Of a DNA stretch of 64,000 nt, positions 1 to 8,786 are shown piece after piece (positions within the stretch are counted from its first letter, which is position 1; the number at the start of each line of letters is the position of its first letter). The notes under the pieces are model-generated. The model was given only the letters and a program-made list of their open reading frames with translations. It had not been told where the DNA came from and ran no database searches. The DNA comes from Candidatus Muiribacterium halophilum (lineage in GTDB: Bacteria > Muiribacteriota > Muiribacteriia > Muiribacteriales > Muiribacteriaceae), in the NCBI GenBank assembly GCA_023228995.1, contig JALOAD010000015.1, forward strand, positions 1-64,000. The letters run 5' to 3'. The position numbers and the translations under genes were made by a program.

Positions 1-165
1 GAAGCATATAATATACGGATGTATTATAAGTGAACGAAGGTAAAGAGATATTTTATATGGATGTAAAATATCGAATGGTACCGAATGATTATTTTTTTGC
101 GTTATTGTAATGATAAAAAAATTAAAAGCAGCATCCCGGCTCAGAATAGAACCGGGATGACAAAA
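1..165. repeat. Intergenic repeat module A, copy 1 (cut by window edge)
   Basis: This stretch is nearly identical to 23430-23594 and, apart from an insertion, to 55528-55810. It carries two AT-rich hairpin-like segments, each with a GGATG loop (about 8-36 and 45-72), a conserved AT-rich block ending near 113, and a GC-rich palindrome at 132-159. The left end lies outside the window. No open reading frame in it looks real. It reads as a dispersed non-coding repeat downstream of the minus-strand gene that ends at 211. Confidence 0.8.
132..159. terminator. GC-rich palindrome, REP-like and possible terminator
   Basis: CATCCCGG (132-139) pairs perfectly with CCGGGATG (152-159) around a 12-nt loop. 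In such an AT-rich genome this stem stands out. Closely related palindromes occur at 23558-23583 and 55782-55807. It sits downstream of the minus-strand ligase-like gene, so it may end or stabilise that transcript. There is no long U-tract, so a REP-like role is as likely as termination. Confidence 0.45.
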
Positions 166-210
166 ACTGAGAATAATGAAATACTATCTACCGCTTTATA
201 TGTTACAACC

Positions 211-1917
211 TCACCTATTACCTACTTTTAAACTTTTTTTGATTTTCATGTAAAATTCTTCAAGTTCTTTTGTATAATCAAATCTTAGCATTGTTTCCAA
301 AAAATCAATAGCTTCAACAAATCTTCCTTGAATTAAAAATACAGCAACAAGTCTTTTTACAGGAAATATATATCTTTTTGAAGATAAAATAGCTTTTTTG
401 TAAAAAAATTCAGCTTTATTATATTCTTCTATTTTCTCAAAATAAAAACCTTTTGTTGCAGTTATTTTGGCTGAATAAAAATTATTTGAAGTAAATTCAC
501 TTAATTTTTCAAATTTATTAAAATCATCTTCTAATACATATAAAAAAGCAAGCTTTTCAAAACCATTAATATTTCCTTTGTAAATATCTGTATAAAACTC
601 AGCTTTGTTTTTAAAATCTTTATCATTAGAATTTAATAAACTAACATTTATTTCTGAGTAAAATGGTAATAAAAAAGCAAAAATAAATAAAAAGATAACA
701 ATAGGCAAAAATATAAAACCTATTTTTTTTGATGAAATATATTTTATATCATTATTTTGATTTTTAAATATAGATATAATAAAAAGATATAAAATAAATC
801 TATGTGCAGATAATCTTAAAGGAAATGAAAACATTGATAATACAGCAATAAGAACTAAAAAAACCTTTGTGTGATAATCTGTAAAATCAAAATATTTAGA
901 ACCTTTTATCAATATAAATATAAATATAAAAATAATTAATCCATATTCACAAAAAAGTTCAATATAATCATTATGTGCATGAGTAATATTGTTTCTGTTT
1001 TTCCATAAAAAATTATTATCAGGATTTTTTAATAAAATATTAGATTGTATATCTACAGCTTTCCAACCATAATTACCACTACCAATACCTTTTAACAAAT
1101 TTTCACTAATTAAATTCATTGATATTTTATTAAGGTATAATCTGTATTCAATTGAAGAAATTCTCGAAATACTATCAAATTTTAAAATAAATAAAATAAT
1201 AAAACTTAAAATCAATCCTGTAAAAAAATACTTTAAATTTTTTCTTGTTAGTTTTGGTATTAAAATAAATAAAATAATTATTAAAAATCCAATCATCCCA
1301 TTTCTTGAACTAGAATAAAATACTGTAAATATATAAAAGAAAAAAACTGTATATGATATTAAATTCTTTTTTATTTTAATAAAATACGATGCAATAATAA
1401 CAATATAACTTGAAAGAAAATTCTGATTTCCAAAGGTTGAATACGAAAAAACTACATTATCAAACAATATATTCCAAAAAAATGAAGATAATGCGGGAAT
1501 TATTCCAGAATAAAATATAAAATTAACAGGAATATTTCTTTGTAATGAATTTAAATTAAAAGAAAAAATTAAAAAAATAATTACAAGTATTTGATAAAAT
1601 AAATTATAAACAGTTATTATTTTAAACGAATTTAATGCTGCACTTAAAAAAAATAATAGGGCAAAAGATATAAATAAAACATGGAAGTTTTTATTTAATT
1701 TAAAATCTTTTTTATATTTAATTAATTGAAAAATATAAATAAAACTTAATGATAGCAAACATAGTAATTCAGCAAAAAACTTACTCTTTGTCGCTCCCAT
1801 ATCTGCTATTGGCAAAAAAAACAAAGGAAGAAATAATATAAATATTTTTTTTACATTATCACTTTTTATCAATTTCAATACCAAGTTTTTTAAACTTTGC
1901 AAGAATTCTATCCTCAA
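211..1917 (-). CDS. O-antigen ligase/polymerase-like membrane protein with C-terminal TPR region
   Basis: A 568-residue polytopic membrane protein. About ten hydrophobic segments lie between residues 22 and 425. The loop motif THAHNDY (312-318), followed by E-x-G-L and another membrane segment, is typical of the Wzy_C/WaaL O-antigen ligase family, which transfers or polymerises undecaprenyl-linked glycans at the periplasmic face. Residues 440-560 form helical TPR-like repeats, a common architecture in this family. The TTG start at 1917 overlaps the upstream lipoprotein gene by 59 bp and has no clear ribosome site. In-frame TTG codons just downstream are alternatives; starting at Met40 would lose the first membrane helix. 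The substrate cannot be told. Confidence 0.75.
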   Translation of the reverse strand: MRIEFLQSLKNLVLKLIKSDNVKKIFILFLPLFFLPIADMGATKSKFFAELLCLLSLSFIYIFQLIKYKKDFKLNKNFHVLFISFALLFFLSAALNSFKIITVYNLFYQILVIIFLIFSFNLNSLQRNIPVNFIFYSGIIPALSSFFWNILFDNVVFSYSTFGNQNFLSSYIVIIASYFIKIKKNLISYTVFFFYIFTVFYSSSRNGMIGFLIIILFILIPKLTRKNLKYFFTGLILSFIILFILKFDSISRISSIEYRLYLNKISMNLISENLLKGIGSGNYGWKAVDIQSNILLKNPDNNFLWKNRNNITHAHNDYIELFCEYGLIIFIFIFILIKGSKYFDFTDYHTKVFLVLIAVLSMFSFPLRLSAHRFILYLFIISIFKNQNNDIKYISSKKIGFIFLPIVIFLFIFAFLLPFYSEINVSLLNSNDKDFKNKAEFYTDIYKGNINGFEKLAFLYVLEDDFNKFEKLSEFTSNNFYSAKITATKGFYFEKIEEYNKAEFFYKKAILSSKRYIFPVKRLVAVFLIQGRFVEAIDFLETMLRFDYTKELEEFYMKIKKSLKVGNR

Positions 1918-2902
1918 TATCTGTATTTGAAAGACTTCTTATATTTTCAGCAATATCAAGTGCTTTTTTGTAAGCTGTAATCGCTTCATCTTTTTTTCCT
2001 AATTCAAGAAGAGCATCACCAAGCTTTATACCAGCATAAACTTTATCATCATCAACAGGGGAATTTGCAATTATTTCTTTACTGACTTTAACAATATTTT
2101 CATGCTCATTTCCTCTTTCATAAATTTTAAGTTCATCAAAAGCTTTTTCCATCTTTTCGTATTTTTCACCATATATAGGAAATTGTGATAATTCTCTTTT
2201 TAATTTATTAACTCTTATAACAAATTTTTCAGGAATATGAGAAAAAAGCATAAGATTTGATACAAGTCTTATGTTTTTATAAGCTTTAAGAAAATCTTCA
2301 GGATCTCTTGTTACAGAATATAATTCTTTAAATAATACAGTTTTTTCAAAACATACTTCTATTGTAAATAAAGTATCCAATTCTTCACTTTTTTTACCTC
2401 TTGAATTTAAAGCTGTATCAAAAAGACCTGATGCTTTTCTATATTCTTTTCTATTTAATGCTATTTTACCTAGATGATATTGAAAATAAGAATAATCTTT
2501 TATAACTCTATTAAGATAATCTGAAGATTTATCAAAATCACCCTTTATACCATGGTGATAAGCTAATTCAAGCAATATATCATCTCTTTCTTTTTCAAGT
2601 TTTAATACAAATTCTTCATTTTTCTTCATTTCTGATTCAAAATCATCGCTTAATATCTTTTCAAAAAGTTCAAGTGATTTTTCCATTTTACCAAGTTTCT
2701 GATAGCATACTGCTAGATAAAAATATATTTCTTCATTTTCGATTTCTGTTTTTTTAATATTTTTTTCAAATATTTCACAAGCTTTTTCAAAATCAGCTGC
2801 TTTGAAATATCTTTTACCTTTTTCTACACTATTAGAATTTCCACAAGAATTATTAAAAATCAATAGAAAACTCAAAATTAGCATTATTATTTTATTTAAC
2901 AT
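1859..2902 (-). CDS. TPR-repeat lipoprotein
   Basis: A 347-residue protein with a short Lys-containing N-terminus, a hydrophobic segment and Cys20 in the context NNSC-G. This suits a lipoprotein signal, although the lipobox is weak at positions -3 and -2. The rest is helical TPR-like repeats, visible around residues 30-90, 110-165 and 265-330. It is probably an envelope-anchored scaffold. It lies 30 bp downstream of the epimerase and overlaps the ligase-like gene, so it is likely part of the same surface-polysaccharide cluster. No enzymatic motif was seen. Confidence 0.7.
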   Translation of the reverse strand: MLNKIIMLILSFLLIFNNSCGNSNSVEKGKRYFKAADFEKACEIFEKNIKKTEIENEEIYFYLAVCYQKLGKMEKSLELFEKILSDDFESEMKKNEEFVLKLEKERDDILLELAYHHGIKGDFDKSSDYLNRVIKDYSYFQYHLGKIALNRKEYRKASGLFDTALNSRGKKSEELDTLFTIEVCFEKTVLFKELYSVTRDPEDFLKAYKNIRLVSNLMLFSHIPEKFVIRVNKLKRELSQFPIYGEKYEKMEKAFDELKIYERGNEHENIVKVSKEIIANSPVDDDKVYAGIKLGDALLELGKKDEAITAYKKALDIAENIRSLSNTDIEDRILAKFKKLGIEIDKK

Positions 2903-2932
2903 TTTTAAAACTCCTGATTTATTTTTGTGAAT

Positions 2933-3895
2933 TTAACTCTCAAAAAACTTTATTACATCTTTAATAATATAATCAATATTAAATTCAGGATTAAATTCTA
3001 TATATTTTCGAATTTTATCAAGCAATGGCTGTCTTACAAGCATATCTTCAAAATTAGAACCATATACTTTATTATAAGGAATATATTCAATCAATGAATC
3101 TGATTTAAGCTTAGTAACAATTTTTGTTGCAAGCTCTGTTATAGTAACCTGTATATCGCTACCTATATTAAATACATTTCCGTAACATTCTTTTTTTTCA
3201 CACAGAGCATAAACAGCATTTACAACATCTTCAACATGAGTAAAACATCTTGATTGTTTACCATCACCATATATTGTGATTGGTAATCCAAGCATTGCTT
3301 GTTTTATAAATTTTGGAACTACCATGCCATATTCTCCGATTTGTCTTGGTCCACAAGTATTAAAAAATCGACCAATAACTACAGGAAGTTTTTTTTCTCT
3401 AAAATATGCAAGAGAAAGAAATTCATCTAAAGCTTTTGAGCAAGCATAATTCCATCTTGAAACATTTGTCGAACCTACAACTCTATCATCATCTTCTTTA
3501 AGAGGTATATTTGTATTTTTACCATATACTTCTGATGTTGAAGCTATAAATACTGGTGTTTTATCTATATTAGCTATTTCAAGTATGTTTTCTGTGCCTT
3601 TAACATTAGTAATAATACTTTTTATTGGATTTTCAATTATATATTTAACACCAACTGCTGCTGCAAGGTGAATAATAAGATCAAAATCTTTAATATTTTG
3701 TTTAAGAAAATCAAAATCTGTTATATCTCCATATATAAAATAGAAATTTTTGTTTTTTTCAAGCTCTTTTATATTTTCTTTTCGTCCAGTGGAAAGATTA
3801 TCAATAACAGTTACTTTCCAACCATTTTTAATATATTTTTCTGAAAGATGAGAACCTATAAAACCCGCACCACCTGTTATTATTACTTTTTTCAT
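2933..3895 (-). CDS. NAD-dependent sugar-nucleotide epimerase/dehydratase (extended SDR)
   Basis: A 320-residue extended short-chain dehydrogenase. The Rossmann motif GGAGFIG is at residues 8-14, an acidic VIDNLSTG segment follows, and STSEVYG plus Y150-x3-K154 supply the catalytic Ser/Tyr/Lys. The substrate-side segment (NTCGPRQ, YGDGKQSRCFTHVEDV) resembles UDP-glucose 4-epimerase and UDP-glucuronate decarboxylase relatives. It probably makes a nucleotide sugar for the surface glycan handled by the neighbouring ligase. The ATG at 3895 was chosen over an upstream GTG because GGAG lies 6 nt ahead of it; it overlaps the upstream stop as ATGA. The exact substrate is undetermined. Confidence 0.85.
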   Translation of the reverse strand: MKKVIITGGAGFIGSHLSEKYIKNGWKVTVIDNLSTGRKENIKELEKNKNFYFIYGDITDFDFLKQNIKDFDLIIHLAAAVGVKYIIENPIKSIITNVKGTENILEIANIDKTPVFIASTSEVYGKNTNIPLKEDDDRVVGSTNVSRWNYACSKALDEFLSLAYFREKKLPVVIGRFFNTCGPRQIGEYGMVVPKFIKQAMLGLPITIYGDGKQSRCFTHVEDVVNAVYALCEKKECYGNVFNIGSDIQVTITELATKIVTKLKSDSLIEYIPYNKVYGSNFEDMLVRQPLLDKIRKYIEFNPEFNIDYIIKDVIKFFES

Positions 3896-4770
3896 ACTTT
3901 TCTCCACTCTTTTTTTGAATATCCAAAGATTATATCATTTTTTTTAGTACCAGTATACTTACAAATTGCACTACATTTTGATAGAAAGAGAAAAAATATG
4001 TGTTTATCTTTAATACTATTTAAACTTTCAAAATTCCCCTGACCTTTAGATATAACAAAATCAGCATTTTTATATATTTCATTAAACTCATCAGAACACA
4101 TTTCAAGACATGTTCCAGGAGCGTCATATCCATTATCAATTACTTTAACAACCTTGTCTAGTCCAGCAATTTTAGCATCTATCATAGTTGCATCATTTAT
4201 AACAGTATCACCTCTAACAACAAAAGTTATATCGAGTCCAAATTCTTTAAGATATTCAATGAAAAATCTATCAAAAAATATTTCTCCAGCATTATCACCA
4301 AGATAAAGGAGTTTATTCCCAGGTTTAAGAAATTTTTTAAAATCATCAATAAAATTAATTACTATATCTTTTTTTATTATTTCATTTACCTTAACATCAA
4401 TATTAAGATTTTCTCTTTCTTTTTCTGTTTTTATATCAATAATATTACCTGCAATAACAAGCTTCACCATAGTTTCTAAATTATTTTTATTTTTTTCGAA
4501 ATATTTTTTTATACGCTCTGTTTCTTTCAACATAAAATCATTGCTTATATCTTTAACATCAGCATAAGGATCTTTTTTTATTATATTACGAAGTTTTCTA
4601 TGAACATCTGTTGCAATATACATTGGAGCTTTTTGAGGAAAATTACTTTTAACAAACAATGATATTTCTTCAAGTATATCTTTTTTTTTTTCTTTAGAAA
4701 AATCAGTCTGATCAAGTACATAACCTGCTTGTTCTATAATACAAGGAACACATTCTAAAAACGAAATCAT
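3892..4770 (-). CDS. DUF89/ARMT1-like metal-dependent phosphatase
   Basis: A 292-residue protein with the N-terminal CVPC pair (Cys8, Cys11) and the core LYLGDNAGEIFFDR, VVRGDTVINDAT and ISKGQGNFESL motifs of the DUF89 family. Known members are metal-dependent damage-control phosphatases acting on reactive sugar phosphates and related metabolites, so the Asp and Asn residues of GDNAGE are the expected metal and substrate ligands. It overlaps both neighbours by 4 bp, between a sugar-nucleotide enzyme and a glycoside-hydrolase-like gene. This fits a role in sugar-phosphate housekeeping, but the substrate is unknown. Confidence 0.8.
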   Translation of the reverse strand: MISFLECVPCIIEQAGYVLDQTDFSKEKKKDILEEISLFVKSNFPQKAPMYIATDVHRKLRNIIKKDPYADVKDISNDFMLKETERIKKYFEKNKNNLETMVKLVIAGNIIDIKTEKERENLNIDVKVNEIIKKDIVINFIDDFKKFLKPGNKLLYLGDNAGEIFFDRFFIEYLKEFGLDITFVVRGDTVINDATMIDAKIAGLDKVVKVIDNGYDAPGTCLEMCSDEFNEIYKNADFVISKGQGNFESLNSIKDKHIFFLFLSKCSAICKYTGTKKNDIIFGYSKKEWRKV

Positions 4771-6602
4771 TCTTTTACCTCACAAACTATTAAAGAGTTA
4801 TTTTTACCAGCAAATTTATTTTCATTTGTATTTTGATAACTATAAATTATTCTTTCATTAACATCAAATTCTTTATATTCACCAAGATTTGCATATATCT
4901 TATATTTTACTTTTTTATCATGACAAAGTTCAAAATACAAAAGATCATTTTCTGCTGTACAAATTCCAAGTTTCATATCGTTTGCAAAAATTTCATCTCT
5001 AAGTTTATTTATAGTTTTTATATGGTTTAAAACATTATAGTCTATATTATCCCATTCATAAGTTAAAGTATCATAATTAAAATATGCCAAACTTCTTTTA
5101 TGTTTTTTTAACTTTATATCAAAATCTTTTTGAGCTTCCTCTGTAAATCCAAGTCCGTAATTTAAAGGCAATTTATTAGCAATAAGAGTATCTGCTGTAA
5201 GCCCAAAACAAGAATTTGGAAATAAAGCTGACAGTGCTATTTGAAACATTGCTTTTTCTCTGTTTTTGGCAAAAATCGGTACACTATCGCCAATAACAGG
5301 CATTGTAAGTATTTTTGTTTTTAATTTATTAGTTTGATTTAAAAAATATTTAAGACTTTCAGCTTTTTCATCAATAACAGTAAAAAGATTTCCTGTATAA
5401 TAATCAAAATTATGCTCAATACTTAATTCATCTCCAGCTTTATTATCAAGGTTTTCCATTATTAAAACAAAATCTTTTGGTAAATCTTTTACCATTTTAT
5501 CAATCATGTCAGAAGGAAGTGCATGAAACATATCTCCTCTCAAACCATCAACTTTATATTCGTTATTATAATACAATGGAATCTGACAAATTTTTTCCCA
5601 TAAATCATTAATTGGAGATTGACCCGGAAAATTGGATGATTTTAAAACTGCTTGTATAAAAAACGGAGGTTTTTGAAGAATTTCTTTACCTGAAAATTGA
5701 ATTATCTCATCACAATAATCGTTAAAAAGTCTCAATGGAGTTACATCAGTCCACGCTGGTTGCGGATCATTTACACAATCACTTGTACAAGGTGGAGTTA
5801 TAATTCCAAATTCTTTTACAATTTCATCTAAAAAATCTTCATTATCACCATGTTTTTTTACAAAATCATTCCATTTTTTTTCATTTTGTCTTTTTGGTGA
5901 AAACTCAAATAATTCTGATATTTCTTTAATAGGAAGACCTTGTAATACTTTATCAATAACATCTTTTGTCATAGAAACAGATGATTCAAGACCATCTATA
6001 GGTGTTTGTAATAATTTTACAAGTTTATTTGTATTTTTTGGTTTTATCCAATAAAACCAATCTGGATTTTCAAGTATCCATAAAGAATCTCTTGCAGCTG
6101 TTCTTGGAACCATATCAATAAATACTTTTATACCACATTTATGACTAGCCTGTATAAAAGCTTTAAAAAGTTCATTTTCAGTCATTTTTGAATAATTATC
6201 ATTTAAACAACTGTCAATTTTATAATAATCTTTTACAGAATATGGACTTCCCTTTGTACCTTTACGAAATATCTCACTTCTCATAAAATTAGGAAGAAGC
6301 ATAATACTATTAAAACCACATTCAGCTATAAAAGGAAGCATACATATTGATTTAATTAAATTTCCATTATCAAATTCTTTAACATTATTATGTTTATAAG
6401 AAGTAAAATGCTGTAAAAAAAGCTGTAACATATTATTATTATTTTTCTTTGTAATTTTAAAATTTTCAATTTTTTCAAGTGATACTTTTAAAAAATCTGC
6501 AAAATCTTCATTATTACCAATTCCATATAGGTTTTTCCAACTTTGTGGTATTATAATATCTTTGAAATTTGAGGTTTTTTTTAATAGTTTTTTTAAAATC
6601 AT
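4767..6602 (-). CDS. GH13 (alpha-amylase superfamily)-like glycosidase
   Basis: A 611-residue protein with no signal peptide, so probably cytoplasmic. A beta/alpha-barrel pattern is visible: FIDMVPRTAARDS resembles GH13 region I, DGLRGDMFHAL gives the region II nucleophile Asp, and LIMENLDN gives the region III acid Glu. The usual NHD of region IV is not obvious; the best counterpart is VIGDSVP, where His would be Gly, so the activity may be unusual. The last 80 residues look like a beta-sandwich C-domain. It heads the minus-strand cluster, overlaps the DUF89 gene by 4 bp, and has a GGAG ribosome site. Confidence 0.6.
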   Translation of the reverse strand: MILKKLLKKTSNFKDIIIPQSWKNLYGIGNNEDFADFLKVSLEKIENFKITKKNNNNMLQLFLQHFTSYKHNNVKEFDNGNLIKSICMLPFIAECGFNSIMLLPNFMRSEIFRKGTKGSPYSVKDYYKIDSCLNDNYSKMTENELFKAFIQASHKCGIKVFIDMVPRTAARDSLWILENPDWFYWIKPKNTNKLVKLLQTPIDGLESSVSMTKDVIDKVLQGLPIKEISELFEFSPKRQNEKKWNDFVKKHGDNEDFLDEIVKEFGIITPPCTSDCVNDPQPAWTDVTPLRLFNDYCDEIIQFSGKEILQKPPFFIQAVLKSSNFPGQSPINDLWEKICQIPLYYNNEYKVDGLRGDMFHALPSDMIDKMVKDLPKDFVLIMENLDNKAGDELSIEHNFDYYTGNLFTVIDEKAESLKYFLNQTNKLKTKILTMPVIGDSVPIFAKNREKAMFQIALSALFPNSCFGLTADTLIANKLPLNYGLGFTEEAQKDFDIKLKKHKRSLAYFNYDTLTYEWDNIDYNVLNHIKTINKLRDEIFANDMKLGICTAENDLLYFELCHDKKVKYKIYANLGEYKEFDVNERIIYSYQNTNENKFAGKNNSLIVCEVKE

Positions 6603-6622
6603 AAAAATCTCCGTTTATTTAA

Positions 6623-6652
6623 TTGACTTTTACCTGTTTTTTTATTTATTAT
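6623..6652 (+). promoter_or_regulatory. Candidate sigma-70 promoter for the site-2 protease operon
   Basis: TTGACT (6623-6628) and TATTAT (6647-6652) have an 18-nt spacer. The expected start site, about 7 nt downstream, coincides with the ATG at 6659, so the message could be leaderless. This agrees with the absence of a ribosome site there. Confidence 0.4.
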
Positions 6653-6675
6653 AAATCAATGTTTGATAAAATCAA
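6648..6675 (-). promoter_or_regulatory. Candidate sigma-70 promoter for the GH13-DUF89-epimerase cluster
   Basis: On the minus strand TTGATT (6675-6670) and TATAAT (6653-6648) are 16 nt apart, placing a start site near 6641 and a leader of about 40 nt before the ATG at 6602. The -10 box overlaps the -10 box of the divergent promoter. Confidence 0.4.
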
Positions 6676-7474
6676 TGTATTTTTAAATTATTTAAGTAAT
6701 AAAACAGGAATTTCAAGAGATATTATAAAAATAGCTCTTATTTTTGTATGTCTTTTTCTTATTACAAATATTCTTGAATCAGGATTTACATTAAATACAA
6801 AAGGCATAATGTCAAATGCATTAATATCATTTAGTTATATTACAATAATCATAATGTCTGTAATATTTCATGAAACTTCGCACGGTTATGCTGCTTATCT
6901 TTTAGGAGATCCGACTGCAAAAAACATGGGCAGACTTAGTTTAAATCCTTTAAAGCACATAAGATTACCTGCTTTATTTGCAATGTTTGCTGTAATGCTT
7001 CTTGGTATAAACAATATTTTTATATACATAATAATTGGTATTTCTTTTGCAAAACCTGTACCTTTTAATCCAATTTATTTTAAAAATCCTAGAAAACAAA
7101 GTGCTTTAGTTGCTTTAGCTGGTCCTTTATCAAATTTTGTTTTAGTAATAGCAGGTTTTTTAATTTTAAAACTTTTTGTTCAGTTAGGAGTTTTTTCCAA
7201 TGAAACTCCTTATTTAATATTAACAGTAGAATTTATAAAGCTTTTTATTTATATTAATATTTATCTTGCTATGTTTAATCTTGTACCAATACTTCCTCTC
7301 GATGGCGGAAGAATACTTTATGGAATATTACCTGAAGAAATAGCTAAAACTTATGCTACAACTGAAAGCATTGGTTTTATAATAATAATTGTATTATGGT
7401 ATTTTGATTTATTCAGGTTTATAGCACCTGTTGCAATAAATATATTTAACTTTTTAGGGAGAATAATTATATGA
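6659..7474 (+). CDS. Site-2 protease family (M50) membrane metalloprotease
   Basis: A 271-residue polytopic protein. The zinc motif HETSH (His71, Glu72, His75) lies in a membrane segment, and NLVPILPLDGGR (Asp215) gives the third ligand, as in the short M50 site-2 proteases of the YwhC/FtsH-less group, which lack a PDZ domain. Such enzymes cleave membrane-embedded substrates. The ATG at 6659 was preferred over an in-frame TTG at 6623 that lies in the -35 region. It overlaps the next gene as ATGA, so translation is probably coupled to the nucleoside phosphorylase, a pairing whose meaning is unclear. Confidence 0.85.
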   Translation: MFDKINVFLNYLSNKTGISRDIIKIALIFVCLFLITNILESGFTLNTKGIMSNALISFSYITIIIMSVIFHETSHGYAAYLLGDPTAKNMGRLSLNPLKHIRLPALFAMFAVMLLGINNIFIYIIIGISFAKPVPFNPIYFKNPRKQSALVALAGPLSNFVLVIAGFLILKLFVQLGVFSNETPYLILTVEFIKLFIYINIYLAMFNLVPILPLDGGRILYGILPEEIAKTYATTESIGFIIIIVLWYFDLFRFIAPVAINIFNFLGRIII

Positions 7475-8775
7475 ATATGTACGATCTTATTACAAAAAAA
7501 AGAGATGGTGGAACTCATTCTCAAGAAGAGATCAGCCATATTATTAAAGGATATATTGAAAACAAAATTCCTGATTATCAAATAAGTGCTTGGCTTATGG
7601 CAGTGTATTTTTCTGGAATGACTGATGAAGAAGCTGCAAATCTTACTATGACAATGGCAGAATCAGGTGATATGATGGATCTTAGAGCAATTAAAGGGGC
7701 AAAAGTCGATAAACATTCAAGTGGTGGTGTTGGAGATAAAACTACTCTTGTACTTGGTCCGATTGTTGCATGTTGTGGCGTAAAAGTTGCAAAAATGTCT
7801 GGAAGAGGTCTTGGTCATACTGGCGGAACTCTTGATAAACTTGAAGCAATCCCTGGGTTTAAGATAAATATCGATCCTAAATTGTTTTTTGATATTGTAA
7901 ACACAACAGGTCTTGCAGTTGTTGGTCAGACAGGCAATCTTGCTCCTGCTGATAAAAAAATATATGCATTAAGAGATGTTACAGCGACAGTTGACTCTAT
8001 ACCTCTTATTGCAGCTAGTATAATGGGTAAAAAACTTGCAGCAGGCAATGATGGAATAGTTCTTGATGTAAAATGCGGTAAAGGTGCTTTTATGACAAAT
8101 CTTGCAGATGCAAAAAAACTTGCAAAATTAATGGTTGAAATAGGTAAAATAAAAGGTAAAAATATGTCTGCTGTTATATCAGCTATGGATCAACCTCTTG
8201 GAAGTAAAATAGGAAATGCTCTTGAAGTAGAAGAAGCTCTTGATACTCTTAAAGGTAAAGGTCCTGAAGATTTCACTCTTTTATGTATTGAACTTGCAGC
8301 AGAAATGCTTAAAGTTGGACATATTGGAAATTCAAAAGAAGAAAGAATTTCTCTAATTAAAGAAAAAATTTCTAATGGTGAAGCTTTAGAAAAATTCAGA
8401 GAAATGATTAAAGCCCAAGGTGGTAATTCTGATGTAGTTGATAATTATGAAATAATGGGTAAAGCTTCTCATATAATTGATTTTGTTTCAAAAAATTCCG
8501 GTTTTATAAGTGAAATCGATGCTCTTAAAGTTGGAAAAGCTGCTATGTTTCTTGGTGCAGGCCGTGCAACTAAAGAAGATAAAATAGACATGACAGTTGG
8601 TATAGAACTTTTCAAAAAAATCGGTGATAAAGTGCAAAAAGACGAAATACTTGGTAAAATATTCTATAATAGTGATAAAAAACTTGAAGAAGCAAAAAAA
8701 ATGCTTATGTCAGCATATAAATTTGAAGAAATTAAAGAAAAATCTCCAGTACTTATATATGACATTATTCATTAG
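7471..8775 (+). CDS. pdp: Pyrimidine-nucleoside (thymidine) phosphorylase
   Basis: A 434-residue cytoplasmic enzyme of the DeoA/Pdp family, which splits thymidine or uridine with phosphate into base and (deoxy)ribose-1-phosphate. The phosphate-binding motif KHSSGGVGDKT is at residues 81-91, followed by the conserved MSGRGLGHTGGTLDKLE segment, and the C-terminal alpha/beta domain is complete. Length matches the family. Pdp (dual specificity, EC 2.4.2.2) is more likely than DeoA, but this cannot be proved by eye. With the deaminases at 15900-18950 it suggests active nucleoside salvage. Confidence 0.92.
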   Translation: MNMYDLITKKRDGGTHSQEEISHIIKGYIENKIPDYQISAWLMAVYFSGMTDEEAANLTMTMAESGDMMDLRAIKGAKVDKHSSGGVGDKTTLVLGPIVACCGVKVAKMSGRGLGHTGGTLDKLEAIPGFKINIDPKLFFDIVNTTGLAVVGQTGNLAPADKKIYALRDVTATVDSIPLIAASIMGKKLAAGNDGIVLDVKCGKGAFMTNLADAKKLAKLMVEIGKIKGKNMSAVISAMDQPLGSKIGNALEVEEALDTLKGKGPEDFTLLCIELAAEMLKVGHIGNSKEERISLIKEKISNGEALEKFREMIKAQGGNSDVVDNYEIMGKASHIIDFVSKNSGFISEIDALKVGKAAMFLGAGRATKEDKIDMTVGIELFKKIGDKVQKDEILGKIFYNSDKKLEEAKKMLMSAYKFEEIKEKSPVLIYDIIH

Positions 8776-8786
8776 AAGGAAATCCA

